Positions 59,324 through 64,000 of a DNA stretch of 64,000 bases are shown here, in pieces. The stretch covers positions 1 through 64,000 of the forward strand of contig NZ_LZGN01000007.1 in assembly GCF_001690185.1 (NCBI RefSeq), read 5' to 3'. Position 1 is the stretch's first letter; every line of letters begins with the position of its first letter. Source of the stretch: Gilliamella sp. wkB308 (GTDB lineage: Bacteria > Pseudomonadota > Gammaproteobacteria > Enterobacterales > Orbaceae). The translations under genes and the position numbers were made by a program. The notes below the pieces were generated by a model that worked only from the letters and a program-made list of their open reading frames with translations, did not search any database and was not told the origin of the DNA.

Positions 59324-61009
59324 TTATTTTTCGATAATCATGCGTATTGGTTCATAATCAGCAGCATTAATTGGCGAATGTGTTTCAAAATACTGTTTTA
59401 CAACATCCGCATCACGATAACCGGTATCCACATAAGTAGGTAATGTGTTGATTATTGGATAGCCGTCTCCGCCCATTGCTAAAAAATCCAATGTCACCAG
59501 ACGATACTTTTTTTGTAAGTCGATGGATTGTTGATTGATTTTGACATCTTCAATATTTTCGCCTGAACGCGTTAAGGTAATATTTCTTAAGTGGGGAAAG
59601 CCACCCGATCCCTGCTTTTTGCTCAATGCAACTTTAAAGTAGTCAATTAGTTCGCGTCCGGTCAACTCGACATAAACTACACTGTTACCGAAAGGTTCAA
59701 CTTTAAGAATATCTCGATAAGCAATATCGCCTTCAATTAGTGAATCTCGAATCATCCCCCCCGATAAGATACCCAAGTCTGCACCTGTCTTTTCAATAAA
59801 AGCACTGAGTAATAATTGTCCTAAATTACTTTGCTGATATCGGACAATATGGCGATCGCCTTCAAGTCGACCGACTAATTCGCCGCTTTTAATTGACAGT
59901 TTCTGTCTTCCTTGCTCTTGATAAGGTTGCAATATCTGCAAAAGTTGTGGGTCTTGAGGGATCTCAGTGGTGTAAAACTCAAGACGTTTAGTGTCGTTGC
60001 CATTATCCACTTCTTTTTTAAGATTAATAGGAATTAACTGATAATTTTTAAGTGTCAATTTTCCATTTAGAAATTCAAAATCTGCTCGACCTACGTATTT
60101 TCCCCATTCGTGAGCCTGTACTATCCAAGTTCCATTTTGTTGATCTGGTGCGCAGGGTGTACCGGGAACATATTCAGTGATTCGTTTATTTGCACTTGCC
60201 ATACAAACGGGATTTTGAGAATGTCCGCCTACAATCATATTTAATTCACCCGGTGTTAAGCCTCGGGCTAATTCTACATCACCCGGCGCCATTGAACCGT
60301 GTTCGCCATTTTCGTAGTGTCCCATATGGGTAACGGCAATTATCATATCTGGGTGTTCGTTTTGTTGAATTTGAGCAATCACTTTTTGTGCTTCGGGTAA
60401 TGTTTGGCGAAACTCAACACCTTGCGTATTAATCGGTGAAGCGAGATAAATGGTATCATCAGTGGTAAGACCAAAAACGGCAACTCGGATACCATTTAAG
60501 TCAAACATTTTATAGGCATCAAAGACACGATTATCCGTGCCTTTGAAGTAAGTATTAGCAGACAAAAATGGAAAATGTGCCAATTGTTGCTGTTCACGAA
60601 TGACAGATAACGGATGATCAAATTCATGATTACCAACAGCCATAGCATCATAGCCTATTTCGTTCATGCCAATAAAATCGGGTTTAGCTTGAAGTACATC
60701 AGATTCGGGTACACCTGTATTGATATCACCACCTGACAAAAGTAATAATGTTCCCCCTTTGGCGGTAACTTCTCTTCTGATGTCATCTATCACCGTTTTT
60801 TGAGCGGCAAGCCCATATTCTCCAATTTCATTTTGCCAAAAACGACCATGATGATCGTTCGTATGTAAAATGGTTAATTGATAGGGTTGATTCTCTTTCC
60901 AAGAATGGGCTAGTGGCTGTTGCGTGATAGCATCTGCTATTGAATTGGCCGAAAATAGCCCCAAAGCAAGGGCTAGTGATAGTTTTTTAGTTATATTTAA
61001 ATAATACAT
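59324..61009 (-). CDS. ushA: Periplasmic 5'-nucleotidase / UDP-sugar hydrolase
   Basis: A 561-residue secreted metallophosphoesterase from ATG 61009 (GGAG seven bases upstream). A signal peptide (LSLALALGLFSANSIADA) precedes the catalytic domain: TILHTNDHHGRFW, GGDINTG, AVGNHEFDHP, VTHMGHY and VGGHSQNP. The C-terminal substrate domain (about 365-555) contains GILSGGMIRDSL and EPFGNSVVYV. It strips phosphate from nucleotides outside the inner membrane. It starts 29 bases after the phosphorylase gene and is co-directional with cpdB and cdd. Confidence 0.93.
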   Translation of the reverse strand: MYYLNITKKLSLALALGLFSANSIADAITQQPLAHSWKENQPYQLTILHTNDHHGRFWQNEIGEYGLAAQKTVIDDIRREVTAKGGTLLLLSGGDINTGVPESDVLQAKPDFIGMNEIGYDAMAVGNHEFDHPLSVIREQQQLAHFPFLSANTYFKGTDNRVFDAYKMFDLNGIRVAVFGLTTDDTIYLASPINTQGVEFRQTLPEAQKVIAQIQQNEHPDMIIAVTHMGHYENGEHGSMAPGDVELARGLTPGELNMIVGGHSQNPVCMASANKRITEYVPGTPCAPDQQNGTWIVQAHEWGKYVGRADFEFLNGKLTLKNYQLIPINLKKEVDNGNDTKRLEFYTTEIPQDPQLLQILQPYQEQGRQKLSIKSGELVGRLEGDRHIVRYQQSNLGQLLLSAFIEKTGADLGILSGGMIRDSLIEGDIAYRDILKVEPFGNSVVYVELTGRELIDYFKVALSKKQGSGGFPHLRNITLTRSGENIEDVKINQQSIDLQKKYRLVTLDFLAMGGDGYPIINTLPTYVDTGYRDADVVKQYFETHSPINAADYEPIRMIIEK

Positions 61010-61038
61010 GGTGTCTCCTAAATCCTTATAGACAATCA

Positions 61039-62340
61039 CTACTCCGTAATGACTTTATAAATCAATGTTGGCTCGTGCGCATTATCACTAATGGTGATAT
61101 TGTCATACAGTTTTTGTTTGATCGCATCAAGTTGGTCAGTGCTAGCGTGGATGGTGAGTAAAGCTTCGCCTTGTTCCACTTTATCGCCGACTTTTTTATG
61201 TAACACAATACCTACGGCAGGATCGATGATATCGTCCTTTGTTGCACGTCCTGCACCTAATTGCATTGCTGCGATTCCGATTTGATCGGCAACAATACGA
61301 GAAACATAACCCGATTTAAGTGCCGGTAGGGCGATTTGATAAGGCGCACTTGCTAATTTTTCAGGATGATCAACAACTGTACTATCACCACCTTGCGCTT
61401 CAATTAAGGTTTTGAATTTTTCAATTGCTTTGCCATTTTTAATGGCTTCTTGAAGTTTTACGCGTGCTTCGTCAAGCGTTTTCGCTTTATTCGCTAACAC
61501 TACCATTTGGCTGCCTAATGTCAGTACTAATTCAGTTAAATCTGAAGGGCCTTGACCTTTTAAGGTATCAATGGCTTCTTTTACTTCTAGCGCATTACCA
61601 ATTGCAAATCCAAGGGGTTGTGACATATCCGAAATTATCGCCATGGTTCTTCGTCCAATTTGATTGCCGATCTTGACCATTTCATAAGCTAATTTTTCTG
61701 AATCTGCCATCTCTCGCATCAATGCACCATCACCGGTTTTCACATCTAAAACAATTGCATCGGCACCTGCGGCTAACTTTTTGCTCATAATTGAACTTGC
61801 AATAAGTGGAATTGAATTGACCGTACCGGTTACATCACGAAGTGAATAAAGTTTTTTATCAGCAGGTGTTAAATTACCGGATTGTCCAATAACTGATACA
61901 CCTTTTTGATTGACTTGATCAATAAATTCTTGCTTATCTAATTCCATTTTAAATCCGGGGATTGACTCAAATTTGTCATTGGTACCCCCAGTGTAACCAA
62001 GTCCTCGTCCGGACATTTTAGCAACAGGTACACCAACGGCTGCCACTAATGGGGCAAGCACAAGAGTAGTGGTATCGCCAACGCCACCTGTTGAATGTTT
62101 ATCAACTTTGATACCTTGAATTGAAGAGAGATCGACAGTATCACCTGAATGCATCATTGCTGTTGTTAAATCAGCACACTCTTTTGACGTCATGCCTTGA
62201 TAGTAGATAGCCATTAATAGCGCACTCACTTGATAATCAGGGATTGTGCCATTGGTATAATTGGTAATAAAAAATTGGATTTCTTCAGTTGTCAGTGGAT
62301 GACCATCACGTTTTTTTTCAATAATATCTACAAATCTCAT
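61039..62340 (-). CDS. pdp: Pyrimidine-nucleoside phosphorylase
   Basis: Splits uridine or thymidine with phosphate into base and (deoxy)ribose-1-phosphate. The 433-residue protein has the family signature [37 protein letters not shown] and [19 protein letters not shown]. Length, the [19 protein letters not shown] segment and near-verbatim stretches such as [19 protein letters not shown] match the Bacillus Pdp enzyme much better than E. coli DeoA. Transfer from a Firmicute is likely. A C-terminal biotinyl-like domain (about 345-430) is present. AGAGAAG precedes the ATG. Confidence 0.92.
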   Translation of the reverse strand: MRFVDIIEKKRDGHPLTTEEIQFFITNYTNGTIPDYQVSALLMAIYYQGMTSKECADLTTAMMHSGDTVDLSSIQGIKVDKHSTGGVGDTTTLVLAPLVAAVGVPVAKMSGRGLGYTGGTNDKFESIPGFKMELDKQEFIDQVNQKGVSVIGQSGNLTPADKKLYSLRDVTGTVNSIPLIASSIMSKKLAAGADAIVLDVKTGDGALMREMADSEKLAYEMVKIGNQIGRRTMAIISDMSQPLGFAIGNALEVKEAIDTLKGQGPSDLTELVLTLGSQMVVLANKAKTLDEARVKLQEAIKNGKAIEKFKTLIEAQGGDSTVVDHPEKLASAPYQIALPALKSGYVSRIVADQIGIAAMQLGAGRATKDDIIDPAVGIVLHKKVGDKVEQGEALLTIHASTDQLDAIKQKLYDNITISDNAHEPTLIYKVITE

Positions 62341-62516
62341 TAATCTTCTCTCTTAATGTCAATATATTAGGTTAATATTACCTTGGTCTGTTTATTTGAT
62401 TTTAAACGACGTTTAAATCAGTCAACATTTTTGCGCATAAATTGTATAATTTAATACAGCATAACATTGTCATTTTTACTCATTTTTAGTGATAATTTTT
62501 TATTATAAGCATGTTT

Positions 62517-64000
<1,484 letters not shown>

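Overview
The window reads as AT-rich chromosomal DNA of a gammaproteobacterium outside the core Enterobacteriaceae. Several blocks keep the E. coli gene order: lapA-lapB with pgpB and ribA, zipA-ligA, yebC-ruvC, yhdT-panF-prmA-dusB-fis, greB/tex, zapC/ycbX and ilvGMEDA. Base composition, the mixture of host-associated traits (type VI secretion, invasin-type adhesin, phage scars) and the proteins themselves suggest Orbales (Gilliamella or a relative). That assignment is inference, not proof. Layout: (1) 83-10361 is the distal part of a type VI secretion operon: PAAR tip, an unassigned membrane protein, tssM, tssA, tssF, tssG, tssJ, tssE. The sheath, Hcp, ClpV, TssK and TssL genes are not in the window. 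(2) 10463-13340 is a graveyard: a frameshifted CI-like repressor, an intact P63C-domain gene, the C-terminal stub of a lambda-type integrase, a small intact ORF with a frameshifted partner, and a decayed type I-E CRISPR array without cas genes. (3) 13420-15449 holds an LDH-family dehydrogenase facing a Gfo/Idh/MocA oxidoreductase. (4) 15550-22266 (minus) is the branched-chain amino acid operon ilvL-G-M-E-D-A with an intact leader peptide and attenuator; ilvC lies apart at 47208. (5) 22561-25748 has three related small lipoproteins of unknown function around a YghA-like SDR. (6) 25850-36603 is mostly housekeeping on the minus strand: an MFS transporter, roxA, tatD-type DNase, lapB, lapA, pgpB, luxS with a small tautomerase, ligA and zipA, with ribA on plus. 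(7) 37015-41443 encodes an AcrAB-type RND pump. (8) 41732-54570 holds core genes for recombination, tRNA modification, ribosomal protein methylation, pantothenate uptake, division (zapC), GreB and Tex, plus an unknown membrane-anchored protein. Between ilvC and zapC lies a striking cluster of seven GATC sites at about one-helical-turn spacing. (9) 55198-56649 is a secreted protein that looks like an invasin tip without its beta-barrel, behind a long AT-rich control region with two perfect inverted repeats. (10) 56877-64000 (minus) is a nucleotide and nucleoside scavenging cluster: cpdB (cut by the window end), cdd, a pyrimidine-nucleoside phosphorylase of Firmicutes type, ushA, and the glycyl-radical pair yjjI-yjjW. 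Periplasmic nucleotidases would supply nucleosides, and Cdd and the phosphorylase would release the base and (deoxy)ribose-1-phosphate. No tRNA or rRNA gene was recognised. The observations most worth a second look are the decayed CRISPR array, the phased GATC cluster, the lipoprotein family, the orphan invasin-like protein and the transferred-looking pyrimidine salvage genes.
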